DNA from: Frigoribacterium sp. MEB024
Lineage (GTDB): Bacteria > Actinomycetota > Actinomycetes > Actinomycetales > Microbacteriaceae
Direction: 5' to 3'
Length of the DNA stretch: 62,334 bases
Assembly (NCBI RefSeq): GCF_000878135.1
Contig: NZ_JXQZ01000009.1
Span: 1 to 62,334 of the forward strand
Positions 54,262 through 62,334 of the stretch are shown here, one piece after another. Made by a program: the position numbers and the translations under genes. Numbering within the stretch: position 1 is the first letter of the stretch; the number at the start of each line of letters is the position of its first letter. The notes under the pieces are model-generated. The model worked only from the letters and a program-made list of their open reading frames with translations. It did no database searches and was not told where the DNA came from.

Positions 54262-55101
54262 TCAGACCGCGTCGACGACCGGAGCCGGGCGGAACCACGG
54301 CGGGTAGACGGCGACGCGCGGTGCGTCGGCGCCCAGCTCGGCGAGCGTGTCCTTCACGGCGTCACGGACCTTGTCGTTCGGGACGCCCACGAGCGTCACC
54401 GAGGAGAAGGGCACCGAACCGGGGACGAGCACCTCCGGCCCGAGCAGGTCGGGGTCCTTCAGGCTGAAACGACGGACCATCGACGACGCGTCGTCGAGGC
54501 CCGCGGCCGCGCGGACGCCCTCGACGGCCGCATCGCCCTCGGTCACCACGAAGTCGTCGCCGAGCGACGCGACGGGAACGACGAGCATGACGAAGTCGAT
54601 GGCGCGGGCCTCACGTGCGGCATCGGACCACTCGTAGCCCTCGGCTCCGGTACGGACGGCGTCCCAGGCGGTCGCGTGGGGCGACAGCGAGAACGGCACG
54701 TGCGCGGCGACGGGCTGACCCGACGCGGTCGTGACGGACGCGCGGAGGGCCCGGGTCGCCTCGGAGCTGACGTCGAGCACGGGGGTCGCGCCGGCCTGCA
54801 GCGCGCCGGCCTCGAGGATGCCGGGCAGGTTGGACACGTGCGTCCAGTGGTAGGCGCGCTGGGTCGAGAACTCGGGGACGGGGGTGGCGGCCGTCTGAGC
54901 GGCCACGGCGACGGCGGCCGAGTCACGGGCGAGTGCGGGGGTGCTGCGCAACGACTCGGGCTTGCGGTTGGAGGGGCGGCGGCGGGTGGTGACCGACCGT
55001 GCGGCGGTCGAGGGCATGCCGTCGGCGACGCCCTCGCGCTTGCGGGGAGCACAGATGTCGCACAACTCTCGCTCGAATCCGTGGATGCACTCGTCAGTCA
55101 C
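54262..55101 (-). CDS. DarT-like ADP-ribosyltransferase with N-terminal zinc-finger-like motif
   Basis: A 279-residue protein. The first 17 residues carry Cys/His spaced C-I-H-X6-C-D-I-C (CIHGFERELCDIC), a small zinc-ribbon-like motif. A disordered Arg/Ser/Ala linker (~25-75) leads to a domain resembling DUF4433/DarT: RAYHWTHVSNLPGILEAGAL, a VPFSLSPHATAWDAV segment and GPEVLVPGSVPFSSV, which matches the region of the catalytic Glu in DarT (xEVLV). DarT modifies thymidine in single-stranded DNA. No DarG-type macrodomain antitoxin gene is adjacent. GTG start with GAGAGGA ~8 nt upstream. The family call is moderate; activity is unproven. Confidence 0.65.
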   Translation of the reverse strand: MTDECIHGFERELCDICAPRKREGVADGMPSTAARSVTTRRRPSNRKPESLRSTPALARDSAAVAVAAQTAATPVPEFSTQRAYHWTHVSNLPGILEAGALQAGATPVLDVSSEATRALRASVTTASGQPVAAHVPFSLSPHATAWDAVRTGAEGYEWSDAAREARAIDFVMLVVPVASLGDDFVVTEGDAAVEGVRAAAGLDDASSMVRRFSLKDPDLLGPEVLVPGSVPFSSVTLVGVPNDKVRDAVKDTLAELGADAPRVAVYPPWFRPAPVVDAV

Positions 55102-55202
55102 TGCAGTTGTTCCTCTCGGGCGCCCCGAACGGGACGCGACCCTCTAGGTTACGTCACGACGGGGACCGTCCGCAGACCGTGGTCGACGACGTCGCCCGGG
55201 AC

Positions 55203-56195
55203 TCAGCGGAACAGCAGCGCCCGGACCTCCGATTCGGCGGCGTGCAGGCGGGCAGGGTCGATGGTCTCCCCGTGCCGGTACGCATCGACCAGGCGGGGAT
55301 CGACGTACGAGGACTTCGCGATGGCCGGGGTGTTGCCGAGCACGGCGGCGGCGTCCCGCATCGCCTGGGCGAGGCACCTCGACTGGCGGGAGGCCGAGGA
55401 CTGCGGCCCGGAGCGAGCCAGGCTGACGGCGGCGGCGACGGTTCCGTGAAGGGTGCGGAAGTCCTTCGCGGTGAACTCGTCGCCGGCCCTCTCCTTGACG
55501 TAGTCGTTGATCTCGGTCGCTCGCAGCGGGTGCCATGCCGAGCGCGCCTCCCCCGCTCCCCCACCGTCGGCCTTCCAGGCGAGCAGCCGGGCCCGCCCGC
55601 CGCGCCGTTTCAGGCTGCGGACGACGGCCGCGAGGTCGACGTCGCGGATCTCGGAGTCCCAGTCCTGGCCGCTCTTGCCGGGGAAGGCCAGCGACACCGT
55701 GTCGCCGGAGACGGTCGCGTGCGCGCAGAGCAGCGTCGAGAGCCCATGGCTGCCGTGTTCCTGCGCGTAGCGCTCGGACCCCACGCGCAGGGAGCCGGTG
55801 TCGAGCATGCGGAAGGCGGCGGCCAGGACCCGCTCGCGCCCGGCCCCCGGGACGCGCAGGTCGTGCGTCACGAAGCGACGGGCGGTCGGCAGCGACTCGG
55901 CGAGGGCGAGGGCCCGGTCGAACTTGATGCGGTCCTTCTGCTCACGCCACGTCGGGTGGTAGATGTACTGACGCCGACCGGCGGCGTCGACGCCCGTGGC
56001 CTGGATGTGGCCGTTCTCGTACGGGGAGATCCAGACGTCGGTCCAGGCCGGTGGGATGGCGAGGTGCTCGATGCGGGCCCGCAGCTCGGTGTCGGCGACG
56101 GCCGTTCCGTCAGCGGTGCGGTACGAGAATCCCCGTCCTGCCCGGACCCGGGTCAGCCCGGGTCGGCTCGAATCGGTCCTCCGGAGGCGCGGCAT
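55203..56195 (-). CDS. DNA topoisomerase IB (poxvirus-type)
   Basis: A ~330-residue type IB topoisomerase. The N-terminal half has LRARIEHLAIPPAWTDVWISPYENGHIQATGVDAAGRRQYIYHP-type sequence. The catalytic domain has Arg and Lys in GSERYAQEHGSHGLSTL, the FTAKDFRTLHGTVAAAV motif and the active Tyr in KSSYVDPRLVDAY (~residue 296). It relaxes supercoils through a 3'-phosphotyrosine. ATG 56195 is chosen because MPRLRRTDSSRPGLTRV matches the family start; a GTG at 56210 is possible. It follows the small Rv0909-like gene, from which a terminator separates it. Confidence 0.92.
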   Translation of the reverse strand: MPRLRRTDSSRPGLTRVRAGRGFSYRTADGTAVADTELRARIEHLAIPPAWTDVWISPYENGHIQATGVDAAGRRQYIYHPTWREQKDRIKFDRALALAESLPTARRFVTHDLRVPGAGRERVLAAAFRMLDTGSLRVGSERYAQEHGSHGLSTLLCAHATVSGDTVSLAFPGKSGQDWDSEIRDVDLAAVVRSLKRRGGRARLLAWKADGGGAGEARSAWHPLRATEINDYVKERAGDEFTAKDFRTLHGTVAAAVSLARSGPQSSASRQSRCLAQAMRDAAAVLGNTPAIAKSSYVDPRLVDAYRHGETIDPARLHAAESEVRALLFR

Positions 56196-56242
56196 CGGTC
56201 GAGTGAACACCGCGCGTCGCCGAGGGGCCTGGGCGGGGTACA

Positions 56243-56275
56243 GCGAAGCCCCCGCCGAGGAGACGGGGGCTTCGC
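56243..56275 (-). terminator. Terminator after the Rv0909-like gene
   Basis: A perfect 12-bp stem, GCGAAGCCCCCG (56243-56254) with CGGGGGCTTCGC (56264-56275), 9-nt loop, begins 10 nt after the stop codon of the small gene. Confidence 0.8.
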
Positions 56276-56285
56276 AGGGGACGAC

Positions 56286-56498
56286 CTACTGGTTGCCGAG
56301 CTTCTTGTCGGCCTGTTCTTTCGCCTGGTGGATCTTGTCGGTGTGCTTGCCACCGGTGGCCTTGTCGGCCGCGGCAGCGACGGCGTCGAGGATGTTGTCG
56401 CTGACACCCTCGGCCTTCTCGCTCTTGAGCGCGTCCTGCACCTTGCCGTCCTTCAGGAAGGCCTGCGCCTTCTTCGTGATGTCGTCGAAACCTGCCAT
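56286..56498 (-). CDS. Rv0909/MT0933-type small antitoxin-like protein
   Basis: A 70-residue acidic/lysine-rich helical protein: MAGFDDITKKAQAFLKDGKVQ start, ILDAVAAAADKATGGKHTDKI middle. This pattern matches the Rv0909 (MT0933) family annotated as antitoxins of Rv0910-type toxins. No toxin-like gene is next to it, and it has its own terminator, so it may be a solo stress protein rather than half of a toxin-antitoxin pair. GGGAGG 5 nt before the ATG. Confidence 0.75.
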   Translation of the reverse strand: MAGFDDITKKAQAFLKDGKVQDALKSEKAEGVSDNILDAVAAAADKATGGKHTDKIHQAKEQADKKLGNQ

Positions 56499-56560
56499 GA
56501 CGTCCTCCCGTCGGCGTCGGTCCGTCCGACGTCTCCCCCATCGTGCCCTGCCGACGCGAA

Positions 56561-56590
56561 AGAGGCCAGGCCCCGAAGGGCCTGACCTCT
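56561..56590 (-). terminator. tuf terminator
   Basis: On the minus strand AGAGGTCAGGCCC, a 4-nt TTCG loop and GGGCCTGGCCTCT with one mismatch, followed by TTTCG. It lies ~34 nt after the tuf stop. Confidence 0.8.
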
Positions 56591-56623
56591 CTCGTCAGAT
56601 CAGCAGTTCTGCGTGAACAGGAA

Positions 56624-57814
<1,191 letters not shown>

Positions 57815-57854
57815 TGTGGGTCCTCCTCAGGACTCGGTTGCAGTGCGGCCCGGG

Positions 57855-57875
57855 GGCCGGGTCGATGACCCGGCC
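57855..57875 (-). promoter_or_regulatory. Hairpin in the tuf leader
   Basis: GGCCGGGTC-GAT-GACCCGGCC forms a perfect 9-bp stem ~40 nt upstream of the tuf start codon. It may protect or regulate the mRNA, or terminate read-through from fusA. Confidence 0.45.
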
Positions 57876-57906
57876 TACCGGTCGCCCTGCGGATTGGTGT
57901 GTGTAC

Positions 57907-57930
57907 ATGTTACGCGGTCGTCGGACGACC
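57907..57930 (-). promoter_or_regulatory. Candidate tuf promoter with overlapping palindrome
   Basis: TAACAT (57907-57912) on the minus strand is a plausible -10. Three bases upstream lies GGTCGTC-G-GACGACC (57916-57930), a perfect 7-bp-arm palindrome within the expected -35/-10 spacer. No -35 consensus. Confidence 0.4.
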
Positions 57931-57943
57931 ACGCGGTTCAGGA

Positions 57944-60058
57944 CTATTCGCCCTTGTTCTTCTGGATGATCTCTTCGGCGACGGCCGAGGGCACCTCTTG
58001 GTACGACTCGAACGTCATCGAGTAGACGGCCCGGCCCGAGGTCTTCGACCGCAGGTCTCCGACGTAACCGAACATCTCCGACAGCGGCACGCTGGCCCGA
58101 ACGACCTTCACACCACTGGCGTCTTCCATCGACGAGATCTGCCCGCGTCGCGAGCTGAGGTCGCCGATGACGTCGCCCATGTATTCCTCGGGCGTACGGA
58201 CCTCGACCGCCATGAGCGGTTCGAGGAGAACGGGCTGGGCCTTGCGAGCCGCCTCTTTGTAGGCGATCGACCCAGCGATCTTGAACGCCATCTCGGACGA
58301 GTCGACGTCGTGCGCCGCACCGTCGAGCAGCAGCGCGCGGACGCCCACCGTCGGGTAGCCGGCGAGCACGCCGACCTGCATGGCGTCCTGGATGCCGGCA
58401 TCGACCGAGGGGATGTACTCGCGGGGGATGCGGCCACCGGTGACCTTGTTGACGAACTCGTAGGTCGACTCGGCCGTGACCTCGAAGGGCTCGAGAGCGA
58501 TCTGCACCTTGGCGAACTGACCCGAACCACCGGTCTGCTTCTTGTGGGTGTAGTCGTAGCGCTCGATGCCCTTCTTGAGGGTCTCGCGGTACGCGACCTG
58601 GGGCTTGCCGACGTTGGCCTCGACGTTGAACTCGCGCTTCATGCGGTCGACCAGGATGTCGAGGTGGAGCTCGCCCATGCCCTTGATGACCGTCTGGCCC
58701 GTCTCGGCGTTGAGCTCGACGCGGAACGTCGGGTCTTCTTCGGCGAGCTTCTGGATGGCCAGCGACAGCTTCTCTTGGTCGGCCTTCGTCTTCGGCTCGA
58801 TCGCGACCTCGATGACGGGCTCGGGGAACGTCATCGACTCGAGGACGATCTGGTCGGACGGGTCGCACAGGGTGTCACCGGTCGTGGTGAACTTGAGGCC
58901 GATGACGGCGTAGATGTGACCGGCCGTCACGCTGTCGACCGGGTTCTCCTTGTTGGAGTGCATCTGGAAGATCTTGCCGATGCGCTCTTTCTTGTCCTTG
59001 GTCGAGTTGATGACCTGGGCGCCGGACTCGATGGAGCCCGAGTAGACGCGGACGTAGGTGAGACGACCGAAGAAGGGGTGCACCGCGACCTTGAAGGCGA
59101 GAGCCGAGAAGGGCTCGGTCGACTCGGGCTTGCGGATGATGATCTTCTCGGCGTCGCGGACGTCGTGGCCCTCCATCGGAGGCACGTCGAGCGGCGAGGG
59201 CAGGTAGTCGATGACCGCGTCGAGCATGGGCTGCACACCGCGGTTCTTGAAGGCCGAACCACAGAAGATCGGGTAGAGCTCGGAGTTGACCGTCATCTTG
59301 CGGACGGCACCCTTGATCTCGGCGATCGTGAGCTCTTCGCCACCGAAGTACTTCTCGAGCAGCACGTCGTCGGACTCGGCGACGGTCTCGAGGAGCTTGG
59401 CGCGGTACTCGGCCGCCTTCTCCTTGAGGTCTTCGGGGATCTCTTCGATCTCGTACTTCGCACCCAGCTCGACGTCACCCTTGGCGTCGCCGCGCCACGT
59501 GAGGGCACGCATCTCGACCAGGTCGACGACACCCTCGAAGGAGCTCTCGGCACCGATCGGGAGCTGCATCACCAGCGGCTTGGCGCCGAGGCGGTTGATG
59601 ATCGTGTCGACCGTGAAGTAGAAGTCGGCGCCGAGCTTGTCCATCTTGTTGACGAAGCAGATGCGCGGGACGTCGTACTTGTCGGCCTGACGCCAGACGG
59701 TCTCGGACTGGGGCTCGACGCCCTCTTTTCCGTCGAAGACGGCGACGGCACCGTCGAGCACGCGGAGCGAACGCTCGACCTCGACCGTGAAGTCGACGTG
59801 GCCCGGGGTGTCGATGATGTTGATCTGGTTCTTGTTCCAGAAGCAGGTCGTCGCCGCCGAGGTGATCGTGATGCCGCGCTCTTGCTCTTGCGCCATCCAG
59901 TCCATCGTGGCGGCACCGTCGTGGACCTCACCGATCTTGTGGGTGATGCCCGTGTAGTACAGGATGCGCTCGGTGGTCGTCGTCTTGCCAGCATCGATGT
60001 GAGCCATGATGCCGATGTTGCGGACCTTGTTCAGGTCGGTGAGCACATCTTGTGCCAC
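57944..60058 (-). CDS. fusA: Elongation factor G
   Basis: A 704-residue EF-G: G1 [14 protein letters not shown] (residues 19-32), [18 protein letters not shown], then domains II-V with [16 protein letters not shown] and the [14 protein letters not shown]-terminal segment. It drives ribosome translocation and recycling. GTG 60058 is preceded by GGAGG at 5 nt; the 22 upstream in-frame codons are Thr/Pro-rich and belong to the spacer. Second half of the str operon rpsL-rpsG-fusA-tuf. Confidence 0.98.
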   Translation of the reverse strand: MAQDVLTDLNKVRNIGIMAHIDAGKTTTTERILYYTGITHKIGEVHDGAATMDWMAQEQERGITITSAATTCFWNKNQINIIDTPGHVDFTVEVERSLRVLDGAVAVFDGKEGVEPQSETVWRQADKYDVPRICFVNKMDKLGADFYFTVDTIINRLGAKPLVMQLPIGAESSFEGVVDLVEMRALTWRGDAKGDVELGAKYEIEEIPEDLKEKAAEYRAKLLETVAESDDVLLEKYFGGEELTIAEIKGAVRKMTVNSELYPIFCGSAFKNRGVQPMLDAVIDYLPSPLDVPPMEGHDVRDAEKIIIRKPESTEPFSALAFKVAVHPFFGRLTYVRVYSGSIESGAQVINSTKDKKERIGKIFQMHSNKENPVDSVTAGHIYAVIGLKFTTTGDTLCDPSDQIVLESMTFPEPVIEVAIEPKTKADQEKLSLAIQKLAEEDPTFRVELNAETGQTVIKGMGELHLDILVDRMKREFNVEANVGKPQVAYRETLKKGIERYDYTHKKQTGGSGQFAKVQIALEPFEVTAESTYEFVNKVTGGRIPREYIPSVDAGIQDAMQVGVLAGYPTVGVRALLLDGAAHDVDSSEMAFKIAGSIAYKEAARKAQPVLLEPLMAVEVRTPEEYMGDVIGDLSSRRGQISSMEDASGVKVVRASVPLSEMFGYVGDLRSKTSGRAVYSMTFESYQEVPSAVAEEIIQKNKGE

Positions 60059-60094
60059 GGGTTCCTCCGAAGGGATAGGTGGGGAAGTGGGGGG

Positions 60095-60139
60095 ACGAGG
60101 AGGTGCGGTGCGCGTCGTGCGCACACCGCGCCTCCTCGT
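60095..60139 (-). promoter_or_regulatory. Hairpin between rpsG and fusA
   Basis: ACGAGGAGGTGCGGTG (60095-60110) pairs with CACCGCGCCTCCTCGT (60124-60139), 15 of 16 positions, around a loop that itself can form CGCG/GCGC pairs. It starts 5 nt after the rpsG stop and carries the recurring AGGAGG(C/T)GCGG motif. Likely attenuator or mRNA-processing element in the str operon. Confidence 0.6.
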
Positions 60140-60144
60140 GCCGG

Positions 60145-60615
60145 TTACCAGCGGTAGTGCGCGAAGGCCTTGTTCGACTCGGCCATCTTGTGGGTGTCTT
60201 CGCGACGCTTGACAGCGGCGCCCAGACCGTTCGACGCGTCGAGGATCTCGTTCATGAGACGCTCGGTCATCGTCTTCTCGCGACGAGCCTTGGCGTAGCT
60301 GGTGAGCCAGCGGAGGGCCAGGGTGTTGGCGCGGTGGGGCTTGACCTCGACGGGGACCTGGTAGGTCGAACCGCCGACGCGACGCGAGCGGACCTCGAGG
60401 GTCGGGCGCACGTTGTCGAGCGCCTTCTTCAGCGTGGCCACGGCATCTTGGTCGTTCTTGGCGGTGACGCCGGCGAGAGCACCGTAGACGATGCGCTCGG
60501 CGAGCCCCTTCTTGCCGTCGAGGAGGATCTTGTTGACGAGCTGGCTGACGATCGGCGCACCGTAGACCGGGTCGGCGACGACAGGGCGCTTGGGCGCGGG
60601 TCCTTTACGAGGCAT
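60145..60615 (-). CDS. rpsG: 30S ribosomal protein S7
   Basis: A 156-residue S7: [21 protein letters not shown] start, [31 protein letters not shown]-type core, [10 protein letters not shown] end. It organises the 30S head. Its ATG overlaps the rpsL stop by one base. Confidence 0.98.
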   Translation of the reverse strand: MPRKGPAPKRPVVADPVYGAPIVSQLVNKILLDGKKGLAERIVYGALAGVTAKNDQDAVATLKKALDNVRPTLEVRSRRVGGSTYQVPVEVKPHRANTLALRWLTSYAKARREKTMTERLMNEILDASNGLGAAVKRREDTHKMAESNKAFAHYRW

Positions 60616-60989
60616 TACTTCTTGTCCTTCTTCGCACCGTAGAGGCTGCGAGCCTGCTTGCGGTTCTTCACGGCCTGGGTGTCGAGGGCGCCACGGACGA
60701 TCTTGTAGCGCACACCGGGGAGGTCTTTGACACGACCGCCACGCACGAGCACCATCGAGTGCTCTTGCAGGTTGTGGCCCTCGCCGGGGATGTAGGCGGT
60801 GACCTCGGTGCCGTTCGAGAGCTTCACACGAGCGACCTTGCGGAGCGCGGAGTTCGGCTTCTTGGGGGTGGTGGTGTACACACGCGTGCACACGCCACGC
60901 TGCTGGGGGTTGGACCGCAGGGCGGGGGCCTTGGTCTTGACGACCTTCGGCGTGCGTCCCTTACGGACCAGCTGCTGAATAGTTGGCAC
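60615..60989 (-). CDS. rpsL: 30S ribosomal protein S12
   Basis: A 124-residue S12 with the streptomycin-site motifs [11 protein letters not shown] (around Lys43) and [13 protein letters not shown] (around Lys88); both lysines are wild type, predicting no S12-based streptomycin resistance. First gene of the str operon; leader of ~180 nt. Confidence 0.98.
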   Translation of the reverse strand: MPTIQQLVRKGRTPKVVKTKAPALRSNPQQRGVCTRVYTTTPKKPNSALRKVARVKLSNGTEVTAYIPGEGHNLQEHSMVLVRGGRVKDLPGVRYKIVRGALDTQAVKNRKQARSLYGAKKDKK

Positions 60990-61177
60990 TGGTTCTCCTC
61001 ATCGGATCTCGGCGTCGTCCTCTCGAACGCGCCGAGTCGCGCTGCTCTCGCATCGCTCTGCTCTGTCCGGCTGATCAGCCGGCATCCTCGTCTCGGTGGC
61101 CGAGACGGTCTGCCCGTCTCGGCCGCGAGGTCGAGGGGGCTTTTATTCGGGCGCGCGGTCAGGCGCACACCCGAAAG

Positions 61178-61206
61178 AGCTTATCTTGCGGTAGTGCCTT
61201 AATCAA
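61178..61206 (-). promoter_or_regulatory. Promoter of the str (rpsL) operon
   Basis: On the minus strand TTGATT (61201-61206), a 17-bp spacer and TAAGCT (61178-61183). The -35 box overlaps the stop codon of the upstream membrane-protein gene. The predicted leader starts with a TTCGGG/CCCGAA-closed hairpin (about 61145-61175). Confidence 0.65.
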
Positions 61207-61774
61207 ATGGTCGAGGCTCGGGGCGCCCTGGGTCGACGCGCGACAGGGCGAGGGTGCCCCCGACGACGAGTCCGGCGCAGATCGCCGAGCCGATCACGAA
61301 CGGCGACACGGCGTACCGGGCGGCGAAGAGCAGCACCCAGACGAGCTCCTGTCGCACGAGGCCGTAGACGACTCCCCCGACGGCGAGCATCAGGACGTAC
61401 ACGAGGGCCGAGGTGACGATCGTCGGGACGAGGAGGTGCGGTGCGGGCCCTCGGGGGCCGGCCACCTCGTCACCGGTGCCGGAGCGCGTCCCACCCGAGG
61501 CGCCCGGGCGGGCGAGGACGGCGGGCTGGGCGGGGAACGTGCCCCGCACCTCCGGAGCCCTGTCGTCGCGGGCGTCGGAGAGCGCCGCCGACCGCAGCAG
61601 CGACAGCAACACGACGAGCACGGCGGCGGCGACCATCAGCGGGCCGAGCAGCGTGCCGGCGTCGGGCTCGTCGATCGGGTCGCGGTCGAGCAGCAACGCC
61701 TCGAAGCCCGCGACCATGATGACGAGCGCACCGAAGAGGACGGTGCCCATGACGGCGTAGACGGCTCGGGACAT
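61199..61774 (-). CDS. Small polytopic membrane protein of unknown function
   Basis: A 191-residue protein with four predicted transmembrane helices in two pairs (residues ~7-27, ~42-60 and ~118-140, ~145-175), split by a ~50-residue hydrophilic loop rich in Ala/Gly/Arg. The DRDPIDEPDAGTLLGPLMVAAA segment after helix 1 looks conserved-type but is not a motif I recognise. Upstream of rpsL on the same strand; its last codons form the -35 box of the str promoter. Its 3' half contains a 21-bp exact copy of part of the rpsG-fusA spacer hairpin. Confidence 0.7.
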   Translation of the reverse strand: MSRAVYAVMGTVLFGALVIMVAGFEALLLDRDPIDEPDAGTLLGPLMVAAAVLVVLLSLLRSAALSDARDDRAPEVRGTFPAQPAVLARPGASGGTRSGTGDEVAGPRGPAPHLLVPTIVTSALVYVLMLAVGGVVYGLVRQELVWVLLFAARYAVSPFVIGSAICAGLVVGGTLALSRVDPGRPEPRPFD

Positions 61775-61827
61775 CCTTCGAGGCTACGCGCCCGCGGTGG
61801 GCGCGGTGGCCCGCCGATGCGCCACCC

Positions 61828-61885
61828 CGCCACGATGTGGACACGCCGCCACGTTTTCTCGTGGCGGCGTGTCCAGATCGTGGCG
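61828..61885. repeat. 26-bp near-perfect inverted repeat
   Basis: Left arm 61828-61853 and right arm 61860-61885 are complementary at 25 of 26 positions (arms begin CGCCACGAT and centre on GGACACGCCGCCACG), with a 6-nt TTTTCT loop. It lies between the PilO-like gene and the membrane-protein gene. Far longer than the other terminators here and lacking a T-run after the stem. Confidence 0.8.
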
Positions 61886-61930
61886 TCCTGGGACCGGCGG
61901 CGGCCGGGGCCCGGCCTGAGGGGTCTCGCG

Positions 61931-62334
61931 CTACTGGCCGGCGGCGGTGTCCGAGCTCGTGCCGTCGGTGCCCTCGGCCGTGGCGGCGGGGGTCTCGGCG
62001 GCCTGGTCGGCCTGGGTCGCTGCGGCGTCCTGGAGGACGTAGACGAGGCCGCCGACGGTCCACTGGTCGGGAACGCCGGTCGCGTCGCCGGCCTCGGAGC
62101 TGCCGGTGCTGGCGAACGTCGTCACGAGGAAGAGCCGCGACCCGCCCTGCAGCTTCGACAGGAAATCACGGGCCTGGGCGTAGCTGCCCTGGATGCTGAC
62201 CGTGATCGGGATCGACGAGAAGTTCGTCGCGGTGACGAGCGGGTCGGTCACGAGGTCGGGGGCGGTGGGCGCGGCGGGGGCGGTGGCCGCCGCGTCGGTC
62301 CCGGCCGCGTCGGATGCCGCCGCGTCGGTCGCGG
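61931..62334 (-). CDS. PilO-like type IV pilus assembly protein, 5' end outside the window
   Basis: The visible ~134 C-terminal residues include a PilO-like ferredoxin fold: TATNFSSIPITVSIQGSYAQARDFLSKLQ followed by RLFLVTTFAST. An Ala/Pro/Thr/Asp-rich stretch precedes it and continues to the window edge without a stop. The C-terminus is a low-complexity Ala/Thr/Asp tail (QAAETPAATAEGTDGTSSD). PilO is an inner-membrane alignment subunit of type IV pili, found in several Microbacteriaceae. A GTG at 62249-62251 is internal, not the start. Confidence 0.7.
   Translation of the reverse strand, partial: ATDAAASDAAGTDAAATAPAAPTAPDLVTDPLVTATNFSSIPITVSIQGSYAQARDFLSKLQGGSRLFLVTTFASTGSSEAGDATGVPDQWTVGGLVYVLQDAAATQADQAAETPAATAEGTDGTSSDTAAGQ

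Overview
This window is high-GC actinobacterial chromosome. The ribosomal operon layout, frequent GTG starts, t6A genes beside alr and acpS, and the secreted-protein architectures point to the family Microbacteriaceae (a Frigoribacterium/Curtobacterium/Clavibacter-type organism). The genus is a guess. No rRNA, tRNA, CRISPR array, transposase or phage gene was recognised.

Region 1 (1-1281) is the tail of a t6A/protein-acetylation operon on the minus strand: tsaB, rimI and the first codons of a following gene. Its usual neighbour tsaE lies 21 kb away at 22170-22703, with alr, a second alr, acpS and glmS behind it. The 20.6 kb between them (1370-21996) is an exopolysaccharide (EPS) locus. It holds a secreted beta-helix protein, a Wzy-like polymerase, a small membrane protein, a 1571-residue surface protein (propeller, Fn3, LamG, PKD), five glycosyltransferases, a Wzx-like flippase and a Wzz/BY-kinase-like protein. 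In its middle sit an Orc/Cdc6-like AAA+ ATPase, preceded by two perfect AT-rich palindromes, and a membrane-bound LMW-phosphatase-like protein. The phosphatase-like protein has lost its catalytic Cys, and the kinase-like protein has lost its Walker A lysine. The locus may therefore use a non-enzymatic version of the usual EPS tyrosine-phosphorylation switch.

Region 2 (22170-29736) is cell-wall and cofactor metabolism: tsaE, two tandem alanine-racemase paralogues, acpS, glmS, coaA (opposite strand) and glmM. Region 3 (29764-39770) holds rplM-rpsI, truA, a PIG-L deacetylase/formyltransferase pair, a wall-anchored extracellular nuclease, then rplQ, rpoA, rpsK, rpsM, rpmJ and infA.

Region 4 (39989-53864) is an LCP-family wall ligase on the plus strand, then the S10-spc-secY-adk-map ribosomal superoperon on the minus strand. 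The LCP gene separates map from infA, and rpsN and rpsD are absent from their common positions. Region 5 (54262-62334) has a DarT-like ADP-ribosyltransferase with a zinc-finger-like N-terminus, topoisomerase IB, an Rv0909-type small protein, tuf, fusA, rpsG, rpsL, a membrane protein and the start-truncated 3' part of a PilO-like gene.

Several genes (tsaB, wzy-like, glmS, coaA, truA, PIG-L) have a TANNNT -10 box exactly 6-7 nt before the start codon, the signature of leaderless mRNAs. Strong terminator-type hairpins close most transcription units. A short GC-rich motif, AGGAGGCGCGG, recurs in intergenic hairpins.
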